Notes: generated from the letters alone by a model not told the origin. A stretch of DNA of 64,000 nt from Dehalococcoidia bacterium (GCA_026421215.1 JAPKBN010000001.1:1-64000); one strand, 5' to 3'; shown: positions 43,900 to 52,084, counted from the stretch's first letter. Program-made: numbers and translations.

Positions 43900-43975
43900 T
43901 GGTGGAGCTGGCGGGATTCGAACCCGCTACCTCTTCAATGCCATTGAAGCGCTCTCCCGAGTGAGCTACAGCCCC
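43900..43975 (-). tRNA. tRNA-Ala (GGC)
   Basis: Acceptor GGGGCTG pairs with CAGCTCC (one G-T), the anticodon stem CTTCA/TGAAG encloses a loop giving GGC, the T arm holds GGGTTCGAATCCC, and CCA is encoded. Confidence 0.95.
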
Positions 43976-44202
43976 ACTTGCGGCGCTCGACGTAGGTCGG
44001 CGCACTGCGTCAGGAAATCGTATCACGGGGCTCGGTGTATAGGGTGACGATTGTTGATGGTTTGCGCTGTGGGTGGTTGGGTGCTAGGGCTCGGGGGTGA
44101 GCCGGAAGATTCGTCGTCTCGGGGTCAGGATCACAAAGGTTTGCTGCCCTGCTGCTTACAGAGGTGTCTAGAGGGCAGGCCTGCGTGAATAGTCATTCGT
44201 CC

Positions 44203-45597
44203 TTACGGTGTTTTTGCCGGATTGCCTTCCTCAATTATTGAATCGCGTGATTTCGCAGGAGGATTGTTTCGATTCTTGCCCCTTCGGCCTGATGTTTCTT
44301 GGGCGATGAAGGCGAGGATAATTCCTATACCGACAAGGAGGAAGACGTTGATGTGGAGGGCGGTGGTCATACCTGATGTTTCTGCGATGAAGCCGAGAGC
44401 TATCGGGCCGATTACGAAGCCGAGGTCGCCGAAGGTGCGGTAGAGACCCATCGCCAAGCTGGTCTGGCCGGGTGGCGCCAGGTCTGCGATGTAGGCGGCC
44501 GGAGCCGGGCCGGCCACGCCGGTGCCGATTCCCATGATGATCGCTGCGATAAACATCATCGTTACGTTCCCAGCGAGGGCGAACAGCAGCAAGCCAATTC
44601 CGGCAAGCAGGATCCCCGGCACCATAACCGGTTTGCGCCCAAACCTGTCTGCAAGCCACCCGGCCGGGAACACGATGAAGAAGTTGATAGTGGTCATCAC
44701 AAACAGCATCACACCCAGCATCGTGAGGCTCATCTCTATCTCGTCGACGGCAATTATCGGGACCAAAGTCTGGCGCGCCCCGGTCCGCGTTAAGAACACC
44801 ATCAGCGTGAAGAGCCCGACCACGATGAAGGTCGGGTTACTCAGCATGGTCCTCGTGCCTGATCTGGCACGAGGCTGGCTCCTGACCTGTGATGCCGCCA
44901 CGGAAACGACGGGAGGGCCGTCCGGCGTCCAACCTGGCGGTCGGTTAGGCAACCGGAACACGGTCCATACCGCGGCGGCAGCGGCCAGTCCACCAGCCAT
45001 GAAAAAGGGCCAAGCGAGTCCCCAGGTATCGGCGACAAAACCACCAAGTGGCGGGCCTATATCAACGCCTAATAAAAGCGCGCCCTGCTGGATGCTCATC
45101 AACTGGCCGCGATTTTGTGAGGTCGATATGTCGGCTACGTACGCCATCGCGCCGGTCATGAACATTGCAGATCCGGCTCCGGCGAGCACGCGCCATGCGA
45201 TCAACTGGATGATCTCGGGTGCGAACCCGCTACCGACGTTACCGACGGCGGTTATGGCCAGTCCGGCGGACATCAGAACCGTGCGACCGTATTTCGCCCC
45301 GAGGACCCCGGACGGAATATTCAGGAAGAGTCGTGAAAAGCCAAATGCTGCAACCACAAAGCCGATGGATGTGGTCCCGACATCAAAGTCTTGTGCATAC
45401 GCTGGCAGCACGGGTGCAACCACACCCTGCCCCATCATCGAGATCGTCGTGGCAAGTGCGATGGCCGTCATCGCCCGGTTTTCACGGAAGAAGTGAATCG
45501 TCCGAATTACAATGCCCGCAGGATGTCGGTTATTACGAGTCGTGTTCGTACTCAGACCCGTATTCGCATCGGTTTCCGTACTGCCATCAGACCTCAA
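44203..45597 (-). CDS. MFS transporter
   Basis: 464 residues, about twelve helices. The MFS signature between helices 2 and 3 is FLNIPSGVLGAKYGRTVLM and its second-half equivalent is PAGWLADRFGRKPVM; helix 5 has the GPPLGG motif of drug:proton antiporters. A 40-residue polar N-terminal and a basic C-terminal tail flank the core. The frame starts at TTG 45597, overlapping the stop of the gene before it (TTGA), without its own SD, so it is likely translated by coupling. It is the last gene of the rsmG operon. Confidence 0.87.
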   Translation of the reverse strand: MRSDGSTETDANTGLSTNTTRNNRHPAGIVIRTIHFFRENRAMTAIALATTISMMGQGVVAPVLPAYAQDFDVGTTSIGFVVAAFGFSRLFLNIPSGVLGAKYGRTVLMSAGLAITAVGNVGSGFAPEIIQLIAWRVLAGAGSAMFMTGAMAYVADISTSQNRGQLMSIQQGALLLGVDIGPPLGGFVADTWGLAWPFFMAGGLAAAAAVWTVFRLPNRPPGWTPDGPPVVSVAASQVRSQPRARSGTRTMLSNPTFIVVGLFTLMVFLTRTGARQTLVPIIAVDEIEMSLTMLGVMLFVMTTINFFIVFPAGWLADRFGRKPVMVPGILLAGIGLLLFALAGNVTMMFIAAIIMGIGTGVAGPAPAAYIADLAPPGQTSLAMGLYRTFGDLGFVIGPIALGFIAETSGMTTALHINVFLLVGIGIILAFIAQETSGRRGKNRNNPPAKSRDSIIEEGNPAKTP

Positions 45598-46721
45598 TCC
45601 GAGTCGATCACGGCAGGCTCAGAGCCGCCCACGTTTTCAGAAGATTCGATGGGCGGCAGCCCGTTACCTCGCTTACCACGCCGGACAACGAAAGTCTGCC
45701 AACTTACAAACAAGGTGCCGCCGATAACAATAATGCTGATCCAACTGATTGATCTGTCGACTATCGTCAGGGTTAGCGCCTGTGTGTCGTCCAGCCCCAG
45801 GAATATCAGCATGCCGGTGAGTCCCCCTTCCACGAATCCAAACCCACCCGGGGTGGGAATCGTCGATAGAACTGCGATGGTCAGGGCGGCGGACATGATT
45901 ACGAAGAAGCCAATGTCCAACCCGAGGCTCTCGGCGACAAAGTAGACCCGGCCGATTTCTAGTGCCCATCCGATCATGCCAAGCAAAAACTGCAGCGGCA
46001 GTTGGCGGGCCTTAAAGCTGCCGAGCGCTCCGACCTGTAAAGGGTGATAAATCTCTTCGATTCGGTCCGGAAGGTGGCGCGCCAATCGTTCGCCGTAGTT
46101 GCGCATGGTGATGAGCGCTAGGAGTATGGTGGCGGATACGACGATAGCGGCGATGAGCACGTAGATGGGCAGGGTGATTTCGCCCGTGACCAACAGGCCG
46201 ACAGCTCCGACGACGAGCAGCAACAGCACGATCAAGATGTCCTGAGCGCGCTCCCCGAGCAAGGTGCCCAGGGTGTTGGTAAGTGGAATGCGTGTTTCTC
46301 GATGCAGGGCGTAAGCGCGGTAGGCGTCTCCAAGTCGGAAGAATGCGACAGAGTTTGCAAACCAACCCATGAGGATGATCGCCGCGTATTTTGCATTGCC
46401 GGCTTGGACGACACCCGGCTGGTTGTCGACGCCGGACGCACGCACTATCAGCCGCCAGCGGATACCGCGGAACCAGAAGCTGATGTAGTAGAAAACTCCG
46501 GCAAGTAGGTATGTGAGCGGATCGACGCCTTTCACCTGGTCCCACATGTCGCCCCAATCGATATCGAAAACCCGGAAAGACGTGACCGCTAAAATGGCGA
46601 TCGCAACCACGCTTACCGCAAGGGTCCTTTTGGAGAACATCCGGTCGCTGAGCCGGGGCCTGTCTCCATTTGCCCGGATTTCAGGATTCAAGAGCTCCGG
46701 TTGGGCTGGCTGGTTGCTCAA
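45594..46721 (-). CDS. Lysylphosphatidylglycerol synthase TM-region (UPF0104) family protein
   Basis: 375 residues, eight or so membrane helices. The hallmark LPG_synthase_TM motif is PTPGGFGFVEGGLTGML near the end; FYYISFWFRGIRWRLIVRA near residue 80 and FANSVAFFRLGDAYRAY near 120 also match. Proteins with only this domain act as lipid flippases or as transferases for lipid-linked sugars; the soluble aminoacyl-transfer domain of MprF is missing here, so lysine transfer is not expected. Start is TTG 46721 overlapping the rsmG stop. Together with the MFS gene it forms a membrane module carried on the rsmG transcript. Confidence 0.88.
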   Translation of the reverse strand: MSNQPAQPELLNPEIRANGDRPRLSDRMFSKRTLAVSVVAIAILAVTSFRVFDIDWGDMWDQVKGVDPLTYLLAGVFYYISFWFRGIRWRLIVRASGVDNQPGVVQAGNAKYAAIILMGWFANSVAFFRLGDAYRAYALHRETRIPLTNTLGTLLGERAQDILIVLLLLVVGAVGLLVTGEITLPIYVLIAAIVVSATILLALITMRNYGERLARHLPDRIEEIYHPLQVGALGSFKARQLPLQFLLGMIGWALEIGRVYFVAESLGLDIGFFVIMSAALTIAVLSTIPTPGGFGFVEGGLTGMLIFLGLDDTQALTLTIVDRSISWISIIVIGGTLFVSWQTFVVRRGKRGNGLPPIESSENVGGSEPAVIDSD

Positions 46722-47506
46722 ACAGTGCCCTCGTCAGTGTTCAAAACTGGCTTCTTTACGCTGGCAGGGTCTGGCACGCCGAGAGGACGCTTATGGGGGA
46801 TCCCCGTGCGTCTAGGAAAGCGGGCCGGGGTGTTGGAGACCTTGCGCCATAAGACGGCGGTGTCAGGTTCGGGTCGTGGTCCGAGTGCGACTGATCTTAA
46901 CAACGCCGTTGAGGCACCCATCTGTGCTGCAGCGGATGCGGCGCTCTTCGCTTCTTCGTCCACATTTGCGCCCTTCAAGGCTAGCGATATTCCACCTACT
47001 TTGCAGAACGGAAGCGTTAGTTCGGCCAGTTCTGGCAGAGCGGCGAGTGCACGGGAGGTGACGATGTCGTAGGACTCCCGGTGTGCGTCATCTCGGGCCA
47101 GTTCCTCGGCCCGGCCATTGACAACTTCGACGTTCCCAAGCCCCAGCGCCTCTACGACAACAGCAAGAAAATCGGTCTTCTTTCGTGTTCCGTCGAGGAC
47201 AGTGACATGTGTAGTCGGGAACACTATCGCCATCGGTAGGCCCGGGAATCCGGCTCCGGTTCCGACATCCATCAGACGCTTGCCATCTCCTAGGTATCGC
47301 CCGCGTTCGGCAGGCGTTAGGGCCGCTGCAATCTCCAGCGAACGCACAAACAATTCATCCCGAACCCGGTCCGGGCCCGTGATAGAGGTAAGGTTGGCCC
47401 GCTTGCGATGCTCTTCCAGCAGCTCGTGATAGACGACGAACTGTTCGCACTGATCCTGGCTGATCTCGATTCCGGCACGTCCGGCTTGATCAATTAGGCG
47501 TTTCAG
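46718..47506 (-). CDS. rsmG: 16S rRNA (guanine527-N7)-methyltransferase RsmG with non-standard start
   Basis: About 262 residues. SAM-binding motif LMDVGTGAGFPGLPMAIVFP, then HVTVLDGTRKKTDFL, EVVNGRAEELARD and the family end RRTGIPHKRPLGVPDP. RsmG methylates G527 of 16S rRNA; loss gives low-level streptomycin resistance. The coding frame is clearly conserved upstream of the first TTG (47353): it continues through HKRANLTSITGPDRVRDELF-like sequence (KRANLTSITGP) to CTG at 47506, which follows AGGAG by nine bases, with a stop codon just beyond. No ATG, GTG or TTG occurs in that stretch, so CTG is the best start; an assembly error is the alternative. Confidence 0.85.
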   Translation of the reverse strand: MKRLIDQAGRAGIEISQDQCEQFVVYHELLEEHRKRANLTSITGPDRVRDELFVRSLEIAAALTPAERGRYLGDGKRLMDVGTGAGFPGLPMAIVFPTTHVTVLDGTRKKTDFLAVVVEALGLGNVEVVNGRAEELARDDAHRESYDIVTSRALAALPELAELTLPFCKVGGISLALKGANVDEEAKSAASAAAQMGASTALLRSVALGPRPEPDTAVLWRKVSNTPARFPRRTGIPHKRPLGVPDPASVKKPVLNTDEGTV

Positions 47507-47888
47507 GTGAGGGTTCTCCTGTGATGATTATGGTGAACGCGTCCAACAATAACCTTGTCATTCCGACGAAGGTCGGAATGGCGGTATTTACGATGCAAAG
47601 GGTGGATCTAGTGATCCTTCATTAAGGATTACAGCAGTTCAGGATACGCCCGCGGCACCGTTAATCCGTGCATCAAGTGGACCGCCGTTCAGGCAATCGA
47701 TGTCGGTAGCAGGTAATTCAGGACCGTTCGGGTATCTACTTAGCTTGACATCCCCGATTGACTGACCCTAAGTCCAGTGATATTTTGGAGTCATTGGAAG
47801 TCGCTAATGCGGCTGTCATGGCACGACCTTCACCCGGTGCGATCTGCACCGCGGTTAGTCACACTGAACACGAGTTGGAGAGGTGCGG
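47507..47888. other. Divergent intergenic region rsmG - etfB with a repeat
   Basis: No gene. It holds one family 2 hairpin repeat (47556-47580) and GGATC/GATCC (about 47607-47620). Both flanking operons start from here, so promoters for each must lie within, but I could not fix them. Confidence 0.45.
47556..47580. repeat. Dispersed hairpin repeat, family 2
   Basis: CATTCCGAC (47558-47566), loop GAAG, then the exact complement GTCGGAATG (47571-47579). It resembles the widespread GTCATTCC...GGAATG intergenic repeats of many bacteria. Confidence 0.6.
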
Positions 47889-48686
47889 TTGGCGCTTCGA
47901 ATCGCAGTTTGCGTGAAGCAGGTACCGGACCCGGAAACTCCCGCATCGGCGTTCAAGGTTGACGAATCCGTCAATCGGATCGTCCCAGCCCCGGGTATTC
48001 CACCAGTTGTAAACGGCTTTGACCTTCACGCGGTCGAGGCAGCTCTACGCATAAAAGACGCCGGAGACGCTGAGGTCATCATCCTCGCCGCCGGTAACGA
48101 CTTCGTCATGGACGTGATGAAGAAACCGCTGTCCATGGGCGCCGATGCGCTGGTCCTGGCGGAAGATCCCATCTTTGAGGATATTGACGCCGTAGGCACA
48201 GTCAAAGTGCTAGCGGCCATGATCGAAAAGACCGGGCCATTTGACCTGATCCTAGGCGGACGACAAGCGTCCGATTGGGATCAGGCGCACGTACCACTCG
48301 GTCTTGCCGAGAAACTTGGGCTTCCGTCCGTGACGCTGGCACGAAATGTTGAACCACAGGACGGGGTGGTCCGGATTGAACGTGCGTTGACCGACGGTTA
48401 CCAGGTCGTTGAAGCCCCGATACCGGCCGTGGTCACCGTCAGTAACGAACTAGGTGAAGCGCGCTACCCGACGCTGCGTGGCATCATGGCGGCATCTCGC
48501 AAACAGCCAGAACGGTTGACGTTGGATGAGCTCGGTCTAACAGCTAATGACCTGAAACCAGATCTCTCACTCCGCAGGTTGTTCATCCCAGAGAGCGAGA
48601 GTCAGGTAGAAATTATTGAAGGCGAAGATGAGGCGGATGCAGGCCGGAAGTTGGCCCTTCGTCTCAGAGAGTTGAATCTGATTTAA
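47889..48686 (+). CDS. etfB: Electron transfer flavoprotein subunit beta
   Basis: 265 residues, matching the AMP-binding beta subunit: IAVCVKQVPDPETP at the start, then VNGFDLHAVEAALRIKDAGD, AGNDFVMDVMKKPLSMGADALVL, and DLILGGRQASDWDQAHVPLGLAEKLGLP, of which GGRQASDWDQAHVP is the family signature. It pairs with EtfA to take electrons from acyl-CoA or other flavin dehydrogenases. TTG 47889 follows GGAGAGG by five bases and yields the normal N-terminus; GTG 47883 is an alternative. The stop abuts the etfA start directly. Confidence 0.93.
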   Translation: MALRIAVCVKQVPDPETPASAFKVDESVNRIVPAPGIPPVVNGFDLHAVEAALRIKDAGDAEVIILAAGNDFVMDVMKKPLSMGADALVLAEDPIFEDIDAVGTVKVLAAMIEKTGPFDLILGGRQASDWDQAHVPLGLAEKLGLPSVTLARNVEPQDGVVRIERALTDGYQVVEAPIPAVVTVSNELGEARYPTLRGIMAASRKQPERLTLDELGLTANDLKPDLSLRRLFIPESESQVEIIEGEDEADAGRKLALRLRELNLI

Positions 48687-49679
48687 ATGGCTGGAATTCT
48701 CGTAATCGGAGAGATACAGGACGGCGCAATTTCCGCCGTTTCTGGCGAGCTGCTGGCGGCAGCCGGCAAACTTGTGGCCGAAGGTGTTAGTGGAGGCGTA
48801 AGCCTTGCCGTTATGGGCGACGATCTGTCAGCCATCATGGCCGTTCAAGCGCCCGGCGCTGACCGCGTAATCCGTATGTCCGATCCCGCCCTCAAAGATG
48901 AAGGTACCGGCGGCTACGACGCACCGGTACTCGCTGTGGCCGCGCTCAACGAAAGCATCTCCCCAGATATCATCCTGTTCGCCAAAACAGACTTCGGCGC
49001 AGTCGCCGGACCACGGGTGGCGTTCAAGCTTGGTGTGGCGGTGGCGCAGGACTGCATCGACGTAGCGCTCGATTCCGAAACCGGACGCGTTGCGGTGACG
49101 AGGCCGGTATTCGGCGGCAATGCGCTGGGCATATATGACTTCAATGGAGATGGCACGCAGGTAGTGACCATACGCCCGGGCGTATTTGATCCTGTAGAAG
49201 GTGAAGGCTCCGGCACGATCGAGGATTTCGACGTGTCCGACGCTGTTTCAAGAGTGCGTGCGGTTCTGGTCGAGACGATAGTCCAGGATAGCGAGGGTGT
49301 CCGACTTGAGGACGCCGACGTGATCATCTCCGGCGGACGCGGACTCGGCGGCCCGGCGCCGTTCGAGCAGCTTCAAGAGCTGGCAGACCTCCTCGGTGGA
49401 GCGGTTGGCGCGTCTCGCGCAGCCTGCGATGCGGGGTGGGTCGACCACAGCTACCAGATCGGTCTGACCGGCAAGAGCGTCAAGCCGACCGTTTACCTGA
49501 GTGTCGGTATTTCCGGCGCTTCGCAACACATGGCAGGTCTGTCCGGCGCACGCAACATCGTGGCCATCAATAAGGACGACAACGCCAACATTTTTAAGTC
49601 AGCACGGTTCGGTGTCATTGGCGACTGGGAGAAGGTTCTCCCGGCGTTCACGGCCACCGTACGGGACCTCGCAGGTTAA
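48687..49679 (+). CDS. etfA: Electron transfer flavoprotein subunit alpha
   Basis: 330 residues. The C-terminal FAD domain shows SGGRGLGGPAPFEQLQELA, QIGLTGKSVKPTVYLSVGIS, GASQHMAGLSGARNIVAIN and KDDNANIFKSARFGVIGDW, all in family order; the N-terminal domain is an alpha/beta nucleotide fold partner to EtfB. A small deviation is QIGLTGKSVKP, where most relatives have Q-x-G-x-T-G-K-x-V-x-P with Gln or Leu at the fourth place, within normal variation. EtfAB passes electrons to a quinone oxidoreductase, which is not in the window. First base follows the etfB stop with no gap. Confidence 0.94.
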   Translation: MAGILVIGEIQDGAISAVSGELLAAAGKLVAEGVSGGVSLAVMGDDLSAIMAVQAPGADRVIRMSDPALKDEGTGGYDAPVLAVAALNESISPDIILFAKTDFGAVAGPRVAFKLGVAVAQDCIDVALDSETGRVAVTRPVFGGNALGIYDFNGDGTQVVTIRPGVFDPVEGEGSGTIEDFDVSDAVSRVRAVLVETIVQDSEGVRLEDADVIISGGRGLGGPAPFEQLQELADLLGGAVGASRAACDAGWVDHSYQIGLTGKSVKPTVYLSVGISGASQHMAGLSGARNIVAINKDDNANIFKSARFGVIGDWEKVLPAFTATVRDLAG

Positions 49680-49754
49680 CTAACCCCCCAAGCACCGATG
49701 AGTGAGCCGCAGGGCTTAGACTCACCGGAGAAACTCGAAAGGTAGGGTGGCAAT

Positions 49755-50189
49755 TTGGACCGCGAATTCGGTTTGGATATTGACACCATCGTCGGGCATA
49801 TCGACAGCGCTCCGACGCTTTCGTTCTTTTTCCCTCGTCTGAGGCGATCACTCGTCCTGGACATGAGGCAGGGGCCAGAAGACGGCCCCTTTATCAGGGT
49901 GTTGCCTATGGCACGCGGGCTGCACGAGCGGCTCCGAAGCCTAAAACGGGCACGCCCGCACCTCCCGAAGGCAACAGAGATCGTCGCCATCCCATGGCCG
50001 ATCTATGTCGAAAACCTCGTGCGGTCTGGCGTATGGGCACGAGTGATGAAGCGTATCGAGTCGACCGGCTCACAAGATGCAGTGGCGTCAGCAGAGGCCG
50101 CCCTCAATGAGCTCCGAGCCTTGGAGAGTCAGGAACTGACGGCCCTGATCAAAGGCGGTCAGTACGAGACGATCTGGGCGCGCGAGTAG
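49755..50189 (+). CDS. Hypothetical protein downstream of etfBA
   Basis: 144 residues from TTG 49755. Predicted mostly helical in the second half (VENLVRSGVWARVMKRIES, ASAEAALNELRALESQEL), with a hydrophobic FFFPRLRRSLVLDM stretch and IPWPIYVENL. I recognise no family. It is 75 bases from etfA, on the same strand, and is followed by a strong terminator, so it is likely the last gene of the etf operon. No cysteine or histidine clusters suggest a metal role. Confidence 0.6.
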   Translation: MDREFGLDIDTIVGHIDSAPTLSFFFPRLRRSLVLDMRQGPEDGPFIRVLPMARGLHERLRSLKRARPHLPKATEIVAIPWPIYVENLVRSGVWARVMKRIESTGSQDAVASAEAALNELRALESQELTALIKGGQYETIWARE

Positions 50190-50216
50190 AGTTCAGTTTA
50201 GTACACCTATTAGAAC

Positions 50217-50248
50217 AAGAGGCCGGTCCTGATTGGGACCGGCCTCTT
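50217..50248 (+). terminator. Strong rho-independent terminator of the etf operon
   Basis: A 13-bp perfect stem (AAGAGGCCGGTCC and complement) with a six-base loop TGATTG, followed by TGTTTGTT. Confidence 0.9.
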
Positions 50249-50271
50249 TGTTTGTTCGCCGTTGGGCGCAA

Positions 50272-50306
50272 TTTGGGCGTACTTGTGGAACACAACCACG
50301 CCCAAA
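50272..50306. repeat. Long imperfect hairpin
   Basis: TTTGGGCGT pairs with ACGCCCAAA; after a two-base internal mismatch TTGTG pairs with CACAA around a GAA loop, 14 pairs in total. Confidence 0.7.
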
Positions 50307-50360
50307 CCCACTGCTGCATTAAGAGTGGGCCGTTTGTAGCCTCCTCCCCAAGAAGGAAAG

Positions 50361-50398
50361 AGGTAAGTCGCGTGGCGCGTCAGCGCCCCTAAGCGACC
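50361..50398. repeat. Nested hairpin
   Basis: An inner GGCGC-GTCA-GCGCC stem-loop is enclosed by outer TCGC/GCGA and AGG/CCT arms with a bulge. Confidence 0.45.
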
Positions 50399-50404
50399 TA
50401 CACG

Positions 50405-50436
50405 CCTTCACCGTCATCTTGGGCCGACGGTGAAGG
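50405..50436. repeat. 11-bp hairpin
   Basis: CCTTCACCGTC (50405-50415) and its exact complement (50426-50436) with a ten-base loop. Confidence 0.7.
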
Positions 50437-50485
50437 AACTCAGGACTAGCAATCCGACCGGCAAATCTACCCCGATTACTTGACT

Positions 50486-50513
50486 CTGGATTCCCGACTA
50501 ATCAGGAATGACG
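50486..50513. repeat. Degenerate copy of dispersed repeat, family 2
   Basis: CTGGATTCCCGAC, a short divergent middle, then GGAATGACG. It matches, in reverse orientation, the element at 47556-47580; its hairpin has decayed. Confidence 0.45.
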
Positions 50514-50527
50514 CTACTTATATGAAC

Positions 50528-50556
50528 ATGTGGGGGCGGATCGCTATCCGCCCCTA
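50528..50556. repeat. Intact copy of dispersed hairpin repeat, family 1
   Basis: GGGGCGGAT (50533-50541), loop CGCT, ATCCGCCCC (50546-50554), a perfect nine-pair stem extended by a G-T and a T-A pair. Confidence 0.7.
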
Positions 50557-50585
50557 ACGCGTGATGATTTACAAGGTAAATGCCC

Positions 50586-50978
50586 TTAGCCCAGCAACAC
50601 TAGACCCCACACCAGCAACACGCTCAGAAGTGCCACGAAGACGGCCGCTGAAGCAAGGTCCTTTGCGCGGGCAGATAGCTCGTTGTGCTCCGTCCCGATG
50701 CGATCTACAACCGTCTCAACAGCGCCGTTCAACAACTCAACGAGCAACACCAACAACAACGGCAAGATGAGCAAGGCACGCTCGACCCCGTTATCGCCCA
50801 ACCAGACGCCAATCGGAGCCAGAATGAGGATCCCAACAAACTCCTGTCTGAACGATGTGTCGTGGACCAGCGCATGCCGGAAGCCGCTCGCCGTGTAGCG
50901 CGCGGCTCTGACAATCCGAAGGGGGTTAAAAAATCCTTTCCCCTGATTATCACTGGGATTCTGGCTGGGCTCAGACAC
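50586..50978 (-). CDS. dgkA: Diacylglycerol kinase family protein (DgkA type)
   Basis: 130 residues, three membrane helices. The signature of prokaryotic DgkA/undecaprenol kinases is complete: EFVGILI helix, ELLNGAVETVVDRIGTEHNE with the metal-binding Glu residues, and SARAKDLASAAVFVALL. A 15-residue polar N-terminal extension precedes the basic amphipathic helix. Start is GTG 50978 with GGGGGT seven bases upstream. It recycles diacylglycerol, or phosphorylates undecaprenol in monoderm lineages. It begins 12 bases after the third enolase-type gene of the minus-strand run. Confidence 0.9.
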   Translation of the reverse strand: MSEPSQNPSDNQGKGFFNPLRIVRAARYTASGFRHALVHDTSFRQEFVGILILAPIGVWLGDNGVERALLILPLLLVLLVELLNGAVETVVDRIGTEHNELSARAKDLASAAVFVALLSVLLVWGLVLLG

Positions 50979-50989
50979 GTATCTACCCC

Positions 50990-52084
50990 CTACTCATACG
51001 CAGTCACGATGGCTGCTTTGAACGCGTCTTCTTCGATCACCAATCCGTGGCCCGAACGATCCGGCAGCGTGATCGTTCCCGTTGCTTCGTCAAACGTAAT
51101 TGGTTCTTGGAAGAGAACCTCAAGGTCACTACGGGGACCCGTGTACTCGTGCGGTCGTTCCGGGTGACGAAGCGTTGAACAGAACGCCAGTGACACAGCG
51201 TTGCCTATCGACGGCTGCGTCATGTGCGGGATGATCTGCATGTCTGCTACCTCCGCCATCGCGCCGATACGGATGATCTCGGTGATCCCGCAGCACTTCG
51301 TCACGTCCGGCTGCAGAAGGTCAGGGCGGGCAACCTCGATCAGATCACGGAACTGCCAGCGGGTGTACTCCTGTTCGCCCGCAGATACCGGCACATCCAG
51401 AGCGTCAGCCACCTCACGCAAACCCTTGTAGTTGTAGGGCAGCACCGGCTCCTCGTAGTGGTAGATGCCAAGCTTCTCAAACTCTTTGCCCTGCGAGATC
51501 GCAGCGCTAACCGAATAGCCGTTGTTGACGTCAAAACTCAGAGGGACATCGTCCGGCAACCACTCTCGGCAGACTCGGAACATCTCGAGGTCGCCCTTAA
51601 GTCGCTTATCCTGATGGTATTGCCAGTCCATGCGAATCTTGAAGGCACGGAAGCCCTGGTTGTAGCCGTCCTCGACCTTCTGACGCATCTCTTCGGCGGT
51701 GTCCCGAGAGCCTCCGCCTATGCTTTTGTACATCTTGAAGGTCTTCTTCGTGGCCCCACCCATCAACTGGTAAAGCGGCATGTTCGCCGCCTTGGCCTTG
51801 ATGTCCCACAGGGCAATATCTACCCCGGAGATGGCGTTCGGTCCGGCGCCCATGCCGCCGATTTTGAAGGTGCCGAAGTACATATCGTCCCAGAGCCGAT
51901 TCGTGTCCCTCGGGTCCTTGCCGATTAGCAGGGGTTTGAGGGCCTTCTGGACGTATACAGCGGTCACGTCCGATTGCACGACCGGGCTGCACTCGCCCAC
52001 CCCTTCGATACCCTCATCCGTGTAGATGCGGACAAAGACGCTGGTGGTATTGAGGACGTAAGTTTTGATGTCTGTGATCTTCAA
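50990..52084 (-). CDS. Mandelate racemase/enolase superfamily enzyme, K-x-R type (copy 3 of run)
   Basis: 364 residues from TTG 52084, chosen because AGGA lies six bases upstream and the protein then begins LKITDIKTYVL, like the MKITSV starts of the other two copies; ATG 52126 would add 14 residues. Barrel residues in this numbering: Lys149-x-Arg151 (FKIRMDW), Asp185 (SFDVNNGYS), Glu211 (YEEP), Glu237 (GEQEY), Asp260 (QPDVTKCCG) and His287 (PHMTQ). K-x-R replaces the canonical K-x-K. It is the most diverged of the three neighbouring copies. Likely a sugar-acid or carboxylate dehydratase or racemase; substrate unknown. Confidence 0.86.
   Translation of the reverse strand: MKITDIKTYVLNTTSVFVRIYTDEGIEGVGECSPVVQSDVTAVYVQKALKPLLIGKDPRDTNRLWDDMYFGTFKIGGMGAGPNAISGVDIALWDIKAKAANMPLYQLMGGATKKTFKMYKSIGGGSRDTAEEMRQKVEDGYNQGFRAFKIRMDWQYHQDKRLKGDLEMFRVCREWLPDDVPLSFDVNNGYSVSAAISQGKEFEKLGIYHYEEPVLPYNYKGLREVADALDVPVSAGEQEYTRWQFRDLIEVARPDLLQPDVTKCCGITEIIRIGAMAEVADMQIIPHMTQPSIGNAVSLAFCSTLRHPERPHEYTGPRSDLEVLFQEPITFDEATGTITLPDRSGHGLVIEEDAFKAAIVTAYE

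Larger units (their letters stand above)
50249..50585. other. Hairpin-dense intergenic region
   Basis: No coding sequence. After the terminator it packs at least five further inverted repeats in about 300 bases, listed separately, including members of both dispersed families. Confidence 0.6.

Noticed and set aside
44522-45496. 324-codon plus-strand frame opposite an MFS gene
   Set aside because: Antisense to a clear twelve-helix MFS protein; no SD or domain.
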